Below, piece after piece: positions 1-8,509 of a stretch of DNA of 64,000 bases. Each line of letters starts with the position of its first letter. Within the stretch, counting starts at the first letter, position 1. The DNA comes from an uncultured Collinsella sp. (lineage in GTDB: Bacteria > Actinomycetota > Coriobacteriia > Coriobacteriales > Coriobacteriaceae). The notes under the pieces were generated by a model, which saw only the letters and a program-made list of their open reading frames with translations, ran no database searches and was not told the origin of the DNA. The stretch spans positions 62,001-126,000 of the forward strand of contig CAUCLI010000004.1 of NCBI GenBank assembly GCA_958443615.1. Reading direction: 5' to 3'. A program made the translations under genes and the position numbers.

Positions 1-591
1 ATGCTGCCGGGCATCGAGGGCAGCACTGAGAACGTGCACATCCGCTCGATCGTCGGGCGCTTCCTGGAGCACGCGCGCGTGTACTCGTTCGGTGAGGAGG
101 CGGACACGGTGTACCTGTCCAGCGCCGACATGATGACGCGCAACACCGAGCACCGCGTCGAGATCGCCTACCCCGTCCTCGATCCCACATGCCGCGCCAT
201 GGTGCGCGACTACATGGCCGATCAGCTGCGCGACAACGTCAAGGCGCGCGAGCTCGACGCACGCGGGCGCTGGGTCCCCGTGGCCCGCGCTGAGGGCGAG
301 GCGCCCTTCAACGCGCAAGAGCACCTCATGGCGCAGGCCATCGGGCGAGCCCGCGCCGCGGAAGAGAAACGCGCCCGTGCCGCCGCGGAAGAGGAACGCC
401 GCTCGCGCGCCAAGCTCTTGGGGTCCGCACAACCCCACGCCAGCACGAACGCATGCGAGGCCACTCTCGCCAAGGGGGAGATCGTCCAGGCCGAGGCGAC
501 CGTCATCGCGCCGGGGACCCAGCCCGCCGAAGGCCGCTTCAGGCGCGGCTGGCGCATGATTATGAGCGGCTTCAAGGAGATGCTCTCCTAG
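1..591 (+). CDS. ppk: Polyphosphate kinase 1, C-terminal part (5' end cut by window)
   Basis: This is the end of a polyphosphate kinase, which polymerises the gamma phosphate of ATP into inorganic polyphosphate. The frame is open at base 1 and starts inside the conserved C-terminal domain. SIVGRFLEHARVY (residues 16-28) and SSADMMTRNTEHRVEI (about 40-55) are hallmark PPK1 blocks, so the first ATG is internal and the true start lies outside the window. The family match ends near residue 95. About 100 further residues are rich in Ala, Arg and Glu and end in a basic RRGWRMIMSGFKEML stretch, a lineage-specific tail of unknown role. The phosphorylated histidine lies upstream of the window. The gene is convergent with the next ATPase and near the pst operon, which fits a phosphate-storage role. 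Confidence 0.9.
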   Translation: MLPGIEGSTENVHIRSIVGRFLEHARVYSFGEEADTVYLSSADMMTRNTEHRVEIAYPVLDPTCRAMVRDYMADQLRDNVKARELDARGRWVPVARAEGEAPFNAQEHLMAQAIGRARAAEEKRARAAAEEERRSRAKLLGSAQPHASTNACEATLAKGEIVQAEATVIAPGTQPAEGRFRRGWRMIMSGFKEMLS

Positions 592-599
592 CAGCCCCA

Positions 600-632
600 A
601 TGTGTAATTGGGGACGGGTGCGTTTTACACAT
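600..632. repeat. REP-like hairpin, family A (GGGGACGGGTGCG core)
   Basis: The outer arms ATGTGTAA and TTACACAT enclose the core GGGGACGGGTGCG. A nearly identical 33-base unit recurs at 30463-30495, and related units occur at 24398-24469. It starts nine bases after the ppk stop. Extragenic palindromes of this build are often moved by REP-associated (Y1) transposases, but none is encoded in this window. Confidence 0.7.
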
Positions 633-715
633 CATCCCCGCCAGACATCGCGCTGGCCTGCTGAACGGCGCACCGTCACACAGCGTACAAATGCGGACCC
701 CCCGCGTCCCGCTGC

Positions 716-770
716 GCGTGCAATGTCGAAAATAACGCGATTGAACCGCATCAAATTCGACACTGCACGC
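716..770. repeat. Intergenic hairpin, family B (TGTCGAAAAT core)
   Basis: An 18-base arm starting GCGTGCAATGTCGAAAAT faces its complement with about two mismatches across a loop containing GAACCGCATC. The same core and nearly the same loop (GAACCGCTTC) occur at 11652-11722, and the TGTCGA core recurs at 33271-33328. It lies between the convergent ends of ppk and the ABC-F gene. No U-tract follows, so a repeat element is likelier than a plain terminator. Confidence 0.65.
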
Positions 771-800
771 ACGAGCATTGCATGAGCAGATATGCGCTGC

Positions 801-2696
801 CTATGCCTCCAGCCGCTCGCTCGCCTCGAGCCAGGCCATCTCAAGCTCGTCGAGCTCCTCGCGCGCGGCGGCGATGGCGTCCTGCTGGGCGGTGAGCGCG
901 GTGAAATCGGTGGGGTCGATGTCGAACATCCCCCGCTCCAGCTCCTCGACCTTGGCGCGGCGCGTCTCCATCTTGCGCTCGAGGGAGGCGACCTCCTTCT
1001 TGAGGCGCTGGCGCTCCGCATTCGAGAGTCCGCTCTGAGGACCCTGAGAGCCCGCCTGCAGGGCGTTCGAGGAACCGGGAGCATCAGCCCGGCCGCCGCC
1101 GAATCCGGGGGCCTGAGGGCGCGCGGAGCCGCCCGCGCTCAAGCCCTCCGTCAGGCGGAGGTACTCATCCACACCGCCCGGCACGTGTCGCAGGGTGCCG
1201 CCGATGAGCGCCCATTGCTGGTCGGTCACGCGCTCCATGAGGAAGCGGTCGTGCGTGACCAGGATGAGCGTGCCGGGCCAGCTGTCCAGCAAGTCCTCCA
1301 CGAGCGCGAGCATGTCCGTGTCCAAGTCGTTGCCGGGCTCGTCCAGGATGAGCACGTTGGGTTCCTCCAAAATGGTGAGCAGCAGCGACAGACGGCGCTT
1401 CTGGCCGCCGGAAAGATCCTTGATGCGGCTCCACATCTGCTGCTGCGTGAAGCCGAGGCGCTCGAGGAGCTTCTCGGGGCTCGTCTCCTTGCCCTCGACC
1501 ATCACATAGCGCTTGCCGCGGGCCAGCACCTCGCGGATGGTGTCGTCCTCAACGGGCTTGAGCTCGTCGAGCTGCTGGGAGAGAACGCCGAAGCGCACGG
1601 TCGAGCCGATCTTCACCCGACCGCGGCGGGGGCTGAGCTTGCCCTGGATGACGTTGATCAGCGTTGTCTTGCCAGCACCGTTCTCGCCCAACAGGCCGTA
1701 CCGGTCGCCGGCGCCGATGAGCCAGGTCACATCCGAGAGCACGGGGCGGACGGATGCGGCGCCCGAGGGGCGGCCCTCGACCGGGCCCGTCGCCGTGGGT
1801 TCGCCCTCATACCCCGCATCGACGTCGATCACGTCGATGACCTGCTTGCCCAGACGGCTCACCGCGAGGCGCTTCAGCTCGAGTTCGTTGCGCACGGGAG
1901 GGACGTCGGCGATGAGCTTGCGGGCCGCCTCGACGCGGAATTTCGGCTTGGTGCTGCGGGCCTGCGCGCCGCGCGAGAGCCACGCGAGCTCCTTGCGCGC
2001 CATGTTGCGGCGGCGCTCCTCGGTCACGGCGGCCATGCGGTCGCGCTCGACGCGCTGCAGGATATATGCGGAGTAGCCGCCCTCGAACGGATCGACGCAG
2101 CCGTCGTGCACCTCCCACATGGAGGTGCAGACCTCGTCGAGGAACCAGCGGTCGTGCGTGACGACGAGCATGGCGCCGGCTCCGCGCTGCCAGCGGGACT
2201 TGAGATGCTCGGCGAGCCAGTTGATGGTGCGCATGTCCAGATGGTTGGTGGGCTCGTCCAGCATGAGGACGTCATAATCCCCGATGAGCAGGCGCGCCAG
2301 GTCCACACGGCGGCGCTGGCCGCCTGACAGCTCCCCCACCAGGCCCTCCCAGGACACATCCGCGATGAGGCCGTCCAGGATCTGCCGCACGCGCGGGCTC
2401 GCGGCCCACTCGTACTCGGGAAGGTCGCCCACCACGGCGCGGTGCACGGTCGACGAATCGTCGAGCGCATCGCGCTGACCGAGCACGCCCACTGTCACAT
2501 CGCGGCGGCGCGTCACGCGCCCGGCGTCGGGCTCGATCACCCCGGAAAGCACGCCGAGCAAGCTCGACTTGCCGTCGCCGTTCTTGCCGACGATGCCGAT
2601 GCGGTCGCCCTCGTTGACACCCAGGGTCACGTCCCGGGCGATCAACTTGGTGGGGTATTCCAAATGCACGCTGTCGCAACCCAGTAGGATGGCCAT
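801..2696 (-). CDS. ABC-F family ATPase (Uup-like)
   Basis: A cytoplasmic protein of 631 aa with two ABC ATPase domains and no membrane segment, the layout of ABC-F proteins that act on ribosomes or confer antibiotic protection. Domain 1 has the P-loop GKNGDGKSS (near residue 38), signature LSGGQRRRVD and Walker B ending DEPTNHLD. Domain 2 has GENGAGKTT, LSGGQKRRLS and DEPGNDLD. The C-terminal 90 residues are charged and coiled-coil-like (EVASLERKMETRRAKVEELE), as in Uup and related proteins. I chose the ATG at 2696 because GAGGAG lies nine bases upstream; an in-frame start 13 codons earlier lacks this. It lies just downstream of pstB on the same strand, but nothing ties it to phosphate. Its subfamily within ABC-F is uncertain. 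Confidence 0.9.
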   Translation of the reverse strand: MAILLGCDSVHLEYPTKLIARDVTLGVNEGDRIGIVGKNGDGKSSLLGVLSGVIEPDAGRVTRRRDVTVGVLGQRDALDDSSTVHRAVVGDLPEYEWAASPRVRQILDGLIADVSWEGLVGELSGGQRRRVDLARLLIGDYDVLMLDEPTNHLDMRTINWLAEHLKSRWQRGAGAMLVVTHDRWFLDEVCTSMWEVHDGCVDPFEGGYSAYILQRVERDRMAAVTEERRRNMARKELAWLSRGAQARSTKPKFRVEAARKLIADVPPVRNELELKRLAVSRLGKQVIDVIDVDAGYEGEPTATGPVEGRPSGAASVRPVLSDVTWLIGAGDRYGLLGENGAGKTTLINVIQGKLSPRRGRVKIGSTVRFGVLSQQLDELKPVEDDTIREVLARGKRYVMVEGKETSPEKLLERLGFTQQQMWSRIKDLSGGQKRRLSLLLTILEEPNVLILDEPGNDLDTDMLALVEDLLDSWPGTLILVTHDRFLMERVTDQQWALIGGTLRHVPGGVDEYLRLTEGLSAGGSARPQAPGFGGGRADAPGSSNALQAGSQGPQSGLSNAERQRLKKEVASLERKMETRRAKVEELERGMFDIDPTDFTALTAQQDAIAAAREELDELEMAWLEASERLEA

Positions 2697-2786
2697 AATC
2701 GCAGCTCCTCGCTTCTCGTATTCACAGCCATCCATCTTAGCAGTCCACCCAGATAGCGGGCGGTTCGGTTATATCCAGCGTTCCAG

Positions 2787-3656
2787 TTACGAGAACATGC
2801 CCGTAAGGTAATCGTTCAGGCGCTTATCCTTGGGACGCTGGAAGATCTGGTCGGTCTCTCCGCACTCGACCATGTCTCCCATGTAGAAGAAGGCGGTGCG
2901 GTTGGAAACGCGGCTCGCCTGCTCCATGTTGTGCGTCACGATCACGATCGCGCGGTCCTTGACCACGCTCTGCATGAGCTCCTCGATCGCCAGGGTCGAG
3001 ATCGGGTCGAGGGCCGAGCAGGGCTCGTCGAACAGGATGACGTCCGGATGCATGGCGAGCGTGCGGGCGATGCACAGGCGCTGCTGCTGGCCGCCGGAAA
3101 GCGAGAACGCGCTCTGGTTCAGCTTGTCCTTGACCTCATCCCACAGGGCGGCGCCGCGCAGGGACTCCTCGACCAGGGCGTCGAGGTTCTCCTTGCCGCG
3201 CAGGCCGTGGCGCTTGGGAGCGAACACGATGTTCTCGTAGATCGTCTTGTGGAACGGGTTCGGCTGCTGGAACACCATGCCGATCGAACGGCGCAGCTCG
3301 TAGAGGTTCTCCTCGCGCGTGTTGATGTTGCGCCCGCCGTAGACGATCTCGCCCTCGACGCGGCAGCCGCGGATCTCGCGGTTCATGAGGTTCAGGCTGC
3401 GCAGGAACGTGGACTTGCCGCAGCCGGACGGGCCGATCAACGCGGTGATCTCGCCCTTGTGAAACGCCAGCGAGGTGTCGTGCAGCGCGTGGTTCGAGCC
3501 GTAATAGACGTTGACGCCATGCGTCTCGAGCACGACCTCGGAGGTGGGGGCCATCTCGGCGGCGGCGGTGCTCCCCGGCCCGTTGGCGATAGTTCCGGGG
3601 GCCATAAAAACGCCATCGGGGCGACGGGCGACCCTGTCCGTAATCACTTCACTCAT
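2787..3656 (-). CDS. pstB: Phosphate ABC transporter ATP-binding protein PstB
   Basis: The ATPase that powers high-affinity phosphate import on the inner face of the membrane. The P-loop GPSGCGKST is at about residues 75-83, the signature is LSGGQQQRLCIARTLA, and Walker B with D-loop reads VILFDEPCSALDP; these are typical of PstB. NPFHKTIYENI is also a PstB-type stretch. The protein is 289 aa, longer than the usual 250-260 because of an unconserved N-terminal extension of about 40 residues, so a later start such as the Met before APTSEVVLETHG is possible. The chosen ATG overlaps the pstA stop by four bases (ATGA), which suggests translational coupling. It is the last pst gene; no phoU follows. 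Confidence 0.96.
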   Translation of the reverse strand: MSEVITDRVARRPDGVFMAPGTIANGPGSTAAAEMAPTSEVVLETHGVNVYYGSNHALHDTSLAFHKGEITALIGPSGCGKSTFLRSLNLMNREIRGCRVEGEIVYGGRNINTREENLYELRRSIGMVFQQPNPFHKTIYENIVFAPKRHGLRGKENLDALVEESLRGAALWDEVKDKLNQSAFSLSGGQQQRLCIARTLAMHPDVILFDEPCSALDPISTLAIEELMQSVVKDRAIVIVTHNMEQASRVSNRTAFFYMGDMVECGETDQIFQRPKDKRLNDYLTGMFS

Positions 3657-4618
3657 TCGGCGGTCATCCTTTTAGCCAGGGCCTTGCCCGCGAGGCGGGA
3701 GAGCACGTTGAACAGAAGCACGCAGATCATCAGCAAGGCGGCGGTGCCCCACACGATATGCTGGGCCGACGCGCTGCCCTCGCCGTAGATCTTGTAGATG
3801 TGCACCGCGAGCGACTCGCCGGGGCGGAAGATGTTCCAAGCGCACGTGGGGCTCGCGAAGTTGAGCGTGAGGAAGTTCAGGCGCACCGGGCTCGACATGC
3901 CGGAGGTGAACAGCAGGGCCGCCGCCTCGCCGAACACACGGCCGGCGGAAAGCACGATACCCGTGACGATGGCGGGCATGGCGGCCGGGATGAGCACGTG
4001 GACCGTGGCCTCCCAACGCGTGAGGCCCATGGCCAGGCATGCGTCGCGCTGGTGCTGGGGCACGTCCTCGAGCGCCTGCTGGATGACGCGCACCAGGATC
4101 GGGATGTTGAACATGGTGAGCGCCACGGCGCCGGAGATGATCGAGTACTTCCAGCCGAAGTTCACGGAGAACACGAGGAAGCCGAACATGCCCACGACGA
4201 TGGAGGGCAGCGAGGACAGGGTCTCGATGGCCGTGCTCGCGATCGCGGTGATGGGGCCGTCCGGGGCGTACTCGGTGAGGAACACCGCCGCGCCCAAGCT
4301 CACCGGCACCGAGATCAGCAGCGTGATGACGAGCAGGTAGAAGGAGTCGAACAGCTGGTAGGCCACGCCGCCGGCGGCGCCGTTGGAGCGGCTCGGCTGC
4401 GTGAGGAAGCCCGGGGTCAGCAGCGTGGAGAGACCCTCGTAGAGGATATAGGCGACCATCGACACGACGATGAGCATGACAAGGCACGCGATGCCGGTGA
4501 GCACGGCCGTGGCAATGCGGTCACCGCGCTGGGCGCGCAGGATGTGGCCCTCGTCGATGGCGAGCGGCCGGGGTGCGCCGGAAGCAGGCGCCTGGGCGGT
4601 GGTGCGCTCATCAGCCAT
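3653..4618 (-). CDS. pstA: Phosphate ABC transporter permease PstA
   Basis: One of two membrane permeases of the Pst phosphate importer. The 321-aa protein has a soluble N-terminal tail of about 40 residues and six predicted membrane segments. The permease loop QRDACLAMGLTRWEATVHVL matches the EAA motif that contacts the ATPase. The start at 4618 overlaps the end of pstC by eight bases; an in-frame ATG eight codons earlier would overlap further and has no better ribosome binding site. Gene order pstS-C-A-B with overlaps at pstC/pstA and pstA/pstB marks a single operon. Confidence 0.95.
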   Translation of the reverse strand: MADERTTAQAPASGAPRPLAIDEGHILRAQRGDRIATAVLTGIACLVMLIVVSMVAYILYEGLSTLLTPGFLTQPSRSNGAAGGVAYQLFDSFYLLVITLLISVPVSLGAAVFLTEYAPDGPITAIASTAIETLSSLPSIVVGMFGFLVFSVNFGWKYSIISGAVALTMFNIPILVRVIQQALEDVPQHQRDACLAMGLTRWEATVHVLIPAAMPAIVTGIVLSAGRVFGEAAALLFTSGMSSPVRLNFLTLNFASPTCAWNIFRPGESLAVHIYKIYGEGSASAQHIVWGTAALLMICVLLFNVLSRLAGKALAKRMTAE

Positions 4619-5522
4619 GGGACTTCGCCCCCTTCTTGCCAATCATGTGGATGATCAGGATGAAGATGAGCGACATGCCCATCAGCAGCAGGCCGAGCGA
4701 CCACAGCACGTCCTTTTGCACCGAGCCGTCGGCGTAGATCGCCATGCTGGTGGTGAGGGTCGTGGTGATGGTCGAGGCCGGAGACAGCAGGGACAGCGGC
4801 ATGATCTCGGCGCCGCCGATGACCATGCGGACCGCGAGCGTCTCGCCGAAGGCGCGCGTCATGCCGAGGATGACCGCGGTCATGAGTGAGGGCAGCGCGC
4901 TCTTGATCACGACATGGCGGATGGTCTGCCAACGCGTGTACCCGAGGGCGAGCGAACCCTGGCGATAGCCATCGGGCACGGCGCGCAGGGCGTCCATGGA
5001 AAGCGTGGTCACCGTCGGCAGGATCATGACGGCCAGCACGATGGCGCCGGGCAGGATGCCCATGCCGGTCTGCGTGCCGAAGACGGCCTTGCAGGCGGCG
5101 ACGATAACGTGGAAGCCGATGAGGCCGAACACGACGGACGGGATGCCCACGAGCAGTTCCACCATCGGCTGGAAGACCTTCTTACCGAACTCGGGACGGA
5201 TCTCGACCGCGAAGATGGCGGAGCCGATGGCGATCGGCAGCGCGATGGCGGTCGAGAGGAGCGTGACCGCGAAGGAGGTGATGATGAGCGGAAGCGCGCC
5301 CGTCTGGGGCAGGCCGGTCGACTCATCTATGTTGGCAAGGCTCCAATCGGTCCCGGTGAAGAAGCCGACGAGGTCCACGCCGTCCTTGAAGAAGGTGGAG
5401 AGGCCCTTTTGCGCGACCATGACGATAAGCGCGAGGACCAGCAATGTCACGAGCGCGACGCACGCGCCCGTGACAGCGAAACCGACCTTCTCAAGGCTGC
5501 GCTTGGGCATCTGTTTTGCCAT
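4611..5522 (-). CDS. pstC: Phosphate ABC transporter permease PstC
   Basis: The partner permease of PstA, 303 aa, with about six membrane spans. The first span lies at residues 15-35. The cytoplasmic EAA-type loop is PDGYRQGSLALGYTRWQTIRHV, followed by conserved SALPSLMTAVILGMTRAFGE, typical of PstC. The start ATG is preceded by CGAAAGG at good spacing. It lies 34 bases after pstS and overlaps pstA, so it is the second gene of the pst operon and should be induced with it in low phosphate. Confidence 0.95.
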   Translation of the reverse strand: MAKQMPKRSLEKVGFAVTGACVALVTLLVLALIVMVAQKGLSTFFKDGVDLVGFFTGTDWSLANIDESTGLPQTGALPLIITSFAVTLLSTAIALPIAIGSAIFAVEIRPEFGKKVFQPMVELLVGIPSVVFGLIGFHVIVAACKAVFGTQTGMGILPGAIVLAVMILPTVTTLSMDALRAVPDGYRQGSLALGYTRWQTIRHVVIKSALPSLMTAVILGMTRAFGETLAVRMVIGGAEIMPLSLLSPASTITTTLTTSMAIYADGSVQKDVLWSLGLLLMGMSLIFILIIHMIGKKGAKSHG

Positions 5523-5556
5523 GACGCACCTTTCGAGGGGATATGTGAAGAGGGTC

Positions 5557-6495
5557 TTACTTCTCGGTGACGACGCCGTTCGCGTCCTTCACCACGGCCA
5601 TCTTGGAGACCGGGATAAAGCCCTGCTCGGCGACGAGGGAGCCCTGGACGTCATCGGAGAGCATGTACTCGAGGAAGGCACGGGTGGCGTCGTCGGCGTC
5701 CTTGGCGCAGTACATGTGCTCGGTGGCCCAGATCGGGAAGGAGTTATCGAGGACGTTCTCGCTCGCGGGCTCCACGCCGCCGACCTTGATGGCGGTGAAC
5801 TTGGAGTCGTCGAAGTGGGAGAAGTCGATGTAGGAGATGGCGTTGTCGGTGGAGCCCATCAGGGTCTGGACGTCGCCGGACTTGTCCTGCTCGGGCTGGG
5901 CGGGCTTGTAGGTGTTCTTCTCCTCGCCGAAGACGGCGGCCTCGAAGGTGGCGCGGGTGCCGGAGCCCTCCTTGCGGTTGACGACGACGATCTCGGCATC
6001 CTCGCCACCGACCTCGCTCCAGTTGGTGATGGCGCCGCCGAAGATGCCCTTGAGTTGCTCGAGGGTCAGGTCGTCGACGGTGACGTTCTTGGAGACGATC
6101 GGGCCCATGCCCACGACGGCGACCTCGTGGTCGACGAGCTTGGCGGCGGCGTCGGCGTCGAGCTTGGTCTCGGCGAAGACGTCGGAGTTGCCGATGGTCA
6201 CGGTGCCGGAGGACACGGCGGTGAGGCCGGCGCCGGAGCCGTTGCCGGAGCCGGAGATGACGCAATCCGGGTTCTCGTTCATGAACTGCTCGGCCGCAGC
6301 CTCGACGAGGGCCTGGAAGGAGGAGGCGCCGTCGTAGGTGACCTCGCCCGTAACGCCCGCGGCGGCGTCGGCGGAAGCGGAACCGGCGGCAGGGGCGTCA
6401 GAGCCACCGCAGCCGGCAAGGCCGAGACCGGCCACGGCGGCGACACCGCCGGCAAGGCCGAGGAAGGAGCGACGAGAGCAGGAATAATCGAACAT
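5557..6495 (-). CDS. pstS: Phosphate-binding lipoprotein PstS
   Basis: The extracytoplasmic phosphate-binding protein that feeds PstCAB, 312 aa. The N terminus carries a twin-arginine motif SRRSFLG (residues 7-13), a hydrophobic stretch and a lipobox LAGC with Cys29, so it is probably exported by Tat and anchored by lipid. Phosphate-binding signatures include GASSFQALVEAAAEQF near the N terminus, SGNGSGAGLTAVSSG, and NRKEGSGTRATFE. I chose the ATG at 6495, with GAAGGGAG upstream, because it begins directly before the signal peptide; the open frame 61 codons further upstream has no signal and poor composition. It is the first gene of the pst operon. Confidence 0.95.
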   Translation of the reverse strand: MFDYSCSRRSFLGLAGGVAAVAGLGLAGCGGSDAPAAGSASADAAAGVTGEVTYDGASSFQALVEAAAEQFMNENPDCVISGSGNGSGAGLTAVSSGTVTIGNSDVFAETKLDADAAAKLVDHEVAVVGMGPIVSKNVTVDDLTLEQLKGIFGGAITNWSEVGGEDAEIVVVNRKEGSGTRATFEAAVFGEEKNTYKPAQPEQDKSGDVQTLMGSTDNAISYIDFSHFDDSKFTAIKVGGVEPASENVLDNSFPIWATEHMYCAKDADDATRAFLEYMLSDDVQGSLVAEQGFIPVSKMAVVKDANGVVTEK

Positions 6496-6692
6496 GGTTC
6501 TCCCTTCGAGAGCAACATCGACGCGATTTCGCGCCGGACGGAAAAACTGGGGTCCATCTTCATCCCCATGAGGCGTGTTCGGGCCCCATCCGTCGTACGG
6601 CAAGCACGATACCGCGCGCTCGCCGCCCATCTGCCCTCGTTCGCCGTCTCTTACGGCACTCTGACCGAGCATTACCACGTGCTTTGACCCGC

Positions 6693-6709
6693 CTTACAAG
6701 CGGCTTACA
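6693..6709 (-). promoter_or_regulatory. Candidate PhoP-type box upstream of pstS
   Basis: CTTACA occurs at 6693-6698 and again at 6704-6709, exactly 11 bases apart. Weaker TTAC copies follow at about 6651 and 6672, roughly in step with the same helical period. PhoP boxes in Bacillus are direct TTHACA-type repeats at this spacing. A GGTAAT sequence further along the minus strand could be a weak -10. The distance to the pstS start is about 200 bases. Confidence 0.4.
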
Positions 6710-6711
6710 TA

Positions 6712-6749
6712 TGAAAAGGCGGCGTCGCGATCGACCGCGACACCGCCTT
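6712..6749 (-). terminator. Rho-independent terminator after the dipeptidase operon
   Basis: On the minus strand AAGGCGGTGTCGCG pairs with CGCGACGCCGCCTT, followed by TTTTC. It ends transcription from the genes at 8390-6803 before the pstS promoter region. Confidence 0.8.
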
Positions 6750-6802
6750 CTGCGCAATATGGCACTTCTTCCGAGCGGCCCACGCTCCAACTGCTCCCCG
6801 CT

Positions 6803-6961
6803 CTAGCGCTTCTTTTTCGGGCGCTTCTTCTTGGTGGGCTGGCTCTCTTTCCTGCCGCTCGGAGCATTGTGGCGCTTGCGGTACAGATGACCGCCGAACA
6901 CCATGGACACCGCGATGATCGCGATGCAGAAGAGCTGCTCCCAGATATTCGGGGCCTCCAT
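6803..6961 (-). CDS. Small single-span membrane peptide with Lys/Arg-rich tail
   Basis: A 52-codon frame starting one base after the dipeptidase stop (TAG C ATG). The predicted peptide has a short N terminus (MEAPNIWEQ), one hydrophobic segment of about 15 residues (LFCIAIIAVSMVFGG), then a polar tail ending in KKKRPKKKR. The basic tail should stay in the cytoplasm. The near-overlap with the dipeptidase and the terminator directly downstream support real translation by coupling. I do not recognise a family. The tail could bind nucleic acid, phospholipid or ribosomes; that is speculation. The alternative is a chance frame in GC-rich DNA, but the clear membrane-plus-tail layout argues against this. 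Confidence 0.6.
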   Translation of the reverse strand: MEAPNIWEQLFCIAIIAVSMVFGGHLYRKRHNAPSGRKESQPTKKKRPKKKR

Positions 6962-6962
6962 G

Positions 6963-8390
6963 CTAGAACTCCAATTCGTTCAGGCGCACGAGCGCGATGA
7001 TGTACATCTTGAGGGCGTCGCGCAGGAGCTGCTCGTTGGCGGCCTCGTTCGGACCGTGCATGCTGCCCGCCCACGCGGGGAGCTCCAGGCCGTTATCCTC
7101 GGGGCCGAACGAGACGGCGCTCGTGAAGTTGCGCGCATAGGTGCCGCCGCCCATGGAGAAGGGCTCCGCGGGCTTGCCCGTGACCTCTCGGTACGTGTTG
7201 AGCAACGCGCGGACCGCCGGGCTGTCAGCGGAGACGCTGAAGGGTTCCTTGGCGCGGCCGGCTATGAACTCAGCGCCATACCGCGATGCGTGCGCCCCGC
7301 AGATCATCTTCATCTCGTCGGAGGTGGTGGAATCAGGGTAGCGGACATCGATGGTTTGCAGGATATGCCCGTCCGCGACCTCGATCGTACCCGCGTTGCA
7401 GGTAAGGGCGCCGAAGGCATCGCTCTCGGCGGCGATGCCCAAACCCTCCCCCGCCGTGCCGTCATGCACGACGGAAAGCAGGTCCAGGTAGGAGCGCTCG
7501 GCGGGATCGAGCAGATCGGGACGGGCATCCATGACCTCGTGCAGGTAGCCCACCACGAGCGCGATGGCGTTGATCGTGCCCTCGGGCAGGGAGGCGTGCC
7601 CGCCGATGCCCTGGGCGAAGACGCGCGTGCGGCCCTCGCCGACATCCTCGAGCGTGATGCGGCCCGCGTTCGCCTTCGGGGTGGGAAGGTCGGACAGGGG
7701 CGCGGCGATGATGCACTCGGATTGGCTGGGGATGGCGTTGGTCGCCTCGGCTCCGCTCCAAGAGCGAATAACGCCGTTCTCGATCTTCGCGCTCTTGAAG
7801 GTGCCGCCAAAGCAGCCCTTCTCGGCGTTGCACACGGGGAACTCGGCATCGGGGGTGAAGAGGAACAGCGGCTGCTCATGCCCGGCCAGGTAGTGCTTGA
7901 CGTCGGTCATGCCCACCTCCTCGTCGCAGCCGATGAGGGCGCGGAACGTGTAGCGCGGGGTGATGCCCTCGCGAAGGAAGAACGCGCCGGCATAGAGCGA
8001 CAGGACGGCGGGGCCCTTGTCGTCGATCACACCGCGGCCGAGCAGCCAGCCCTCGCGGCGCTCCATGGAAAACGGGTCGGTATTCCAGCCAGGGCCGGCG
8101 GGGACCACATCGACGTGCGCGATGGTGGCGATGTGCTCCTCGCACTCGCCGGGGATGTCGGCGATTCCAACGTAGCCGTCATCGTCAGCCACCTCGTACC
8201 CCAGGCGCTCGGCGATGCCCAAGCCGCAATCGAGCGCATCGCGCACGGACCGGCCGAACGGGGCGCCCGGTTCGGCCGCCGAGGAGTCGGCGACAGACGG
8301 ATGTGCCACCAGGGCGGCGATGTCGGAAACGACATCCTCCCACACCTCATCGACGTATTTCTCAACGCTCTCCATCACATCCGCGCGCAT
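6963..8390 (-). CDS. pepV: M20 family dipeptidase (PepV/Sapep-like)
   Basis: A 475-aa zinc aminopeptidase of the M20 family, close to the PepV and Sapep dipeptidases that cleave dipeptides in the cytoplasm. Metal-binding motifs are visible: HVDVVPAGPGW with the first His and Asp near residues 92-94, the bridging Asp in GRGVIDDKGP (near 120), the catalytic Glu pair in CDEEVGM, DAEFP, and the late His in GSMHGPNE. A lid domain lies between about 190 and 330. The gene begins an apparent two-gene unit with the tiny membrane peptide. The gene symbol follows family likeness; substrate preference is not shown by sequence. Confidence 0.88.
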   Translation of the reverse strand: MRADVMESVEKYVDEVWEDVVSDIAALVAHPSVADSSAAEPGAPFGRSVRDALDCGLGIAERLGYEVADDDGYVGIADIPGECEEHIATIAHVDVVPAGPGWNTDPFSMERREGWLLGRGVIDDKGPAVLSLYAGAFFLREGITPRYTFRALIGCDEEVGMTDVKHYLAGHEQPLFLFTPDAEFPVCNAEKGCFGGTFKSAKIENGVIRSWSGAEATNAIPSQSECIIAAPLSDLPTPKANAGRITLEDVGEGRTRVFAQGIGGHASLPEGTINAIALVVGYLHEVMDARPDLLDPAERSYLDLLSVVHDGTAGEGLGIAAESDAFGALTCNAGTIEVADGHILQTIDVRYPDSTTSDEMKMICGAHASRYGAEFIAGRAKEPFSVSADSPAVRALLNTYREVTGKPAEPFSMGGGTYARNFTSAVSFGPEDNGLELPAWAGSMHGPNEAANEQLLRDALKMYIIALVRLNELEF

Positions 8391-8509
8391 GGGCGCCCCC
8401 TTCCCTCAGATAATTCAGCAATGAATGATTATGCCCAATAACGCTGGCGGTAGGCGATGACACGGGCAAATGACCGCTCGCAAATCCCGCCAACGGCAAG
8501 CTTCACCGG

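Larger units (their letters stand above)
6496..6802. other. Leader/promoter region of pstS
   Basis: A 307-base stretch between pstS and the small gene at 6803. It holds a transcription terminator at its right end and TTACA direct repeats that may be a PhoP-type site. No protein gene is supported here, although frames stay open because of high GC. Confidence 0.6.

Noticed and set aside
1..591. The ATG at base 1 as a genuine gene start
   Set aside because: It lies inside the conserved PPK1 C-terminal domain, so the gene must begin upstream of the window.
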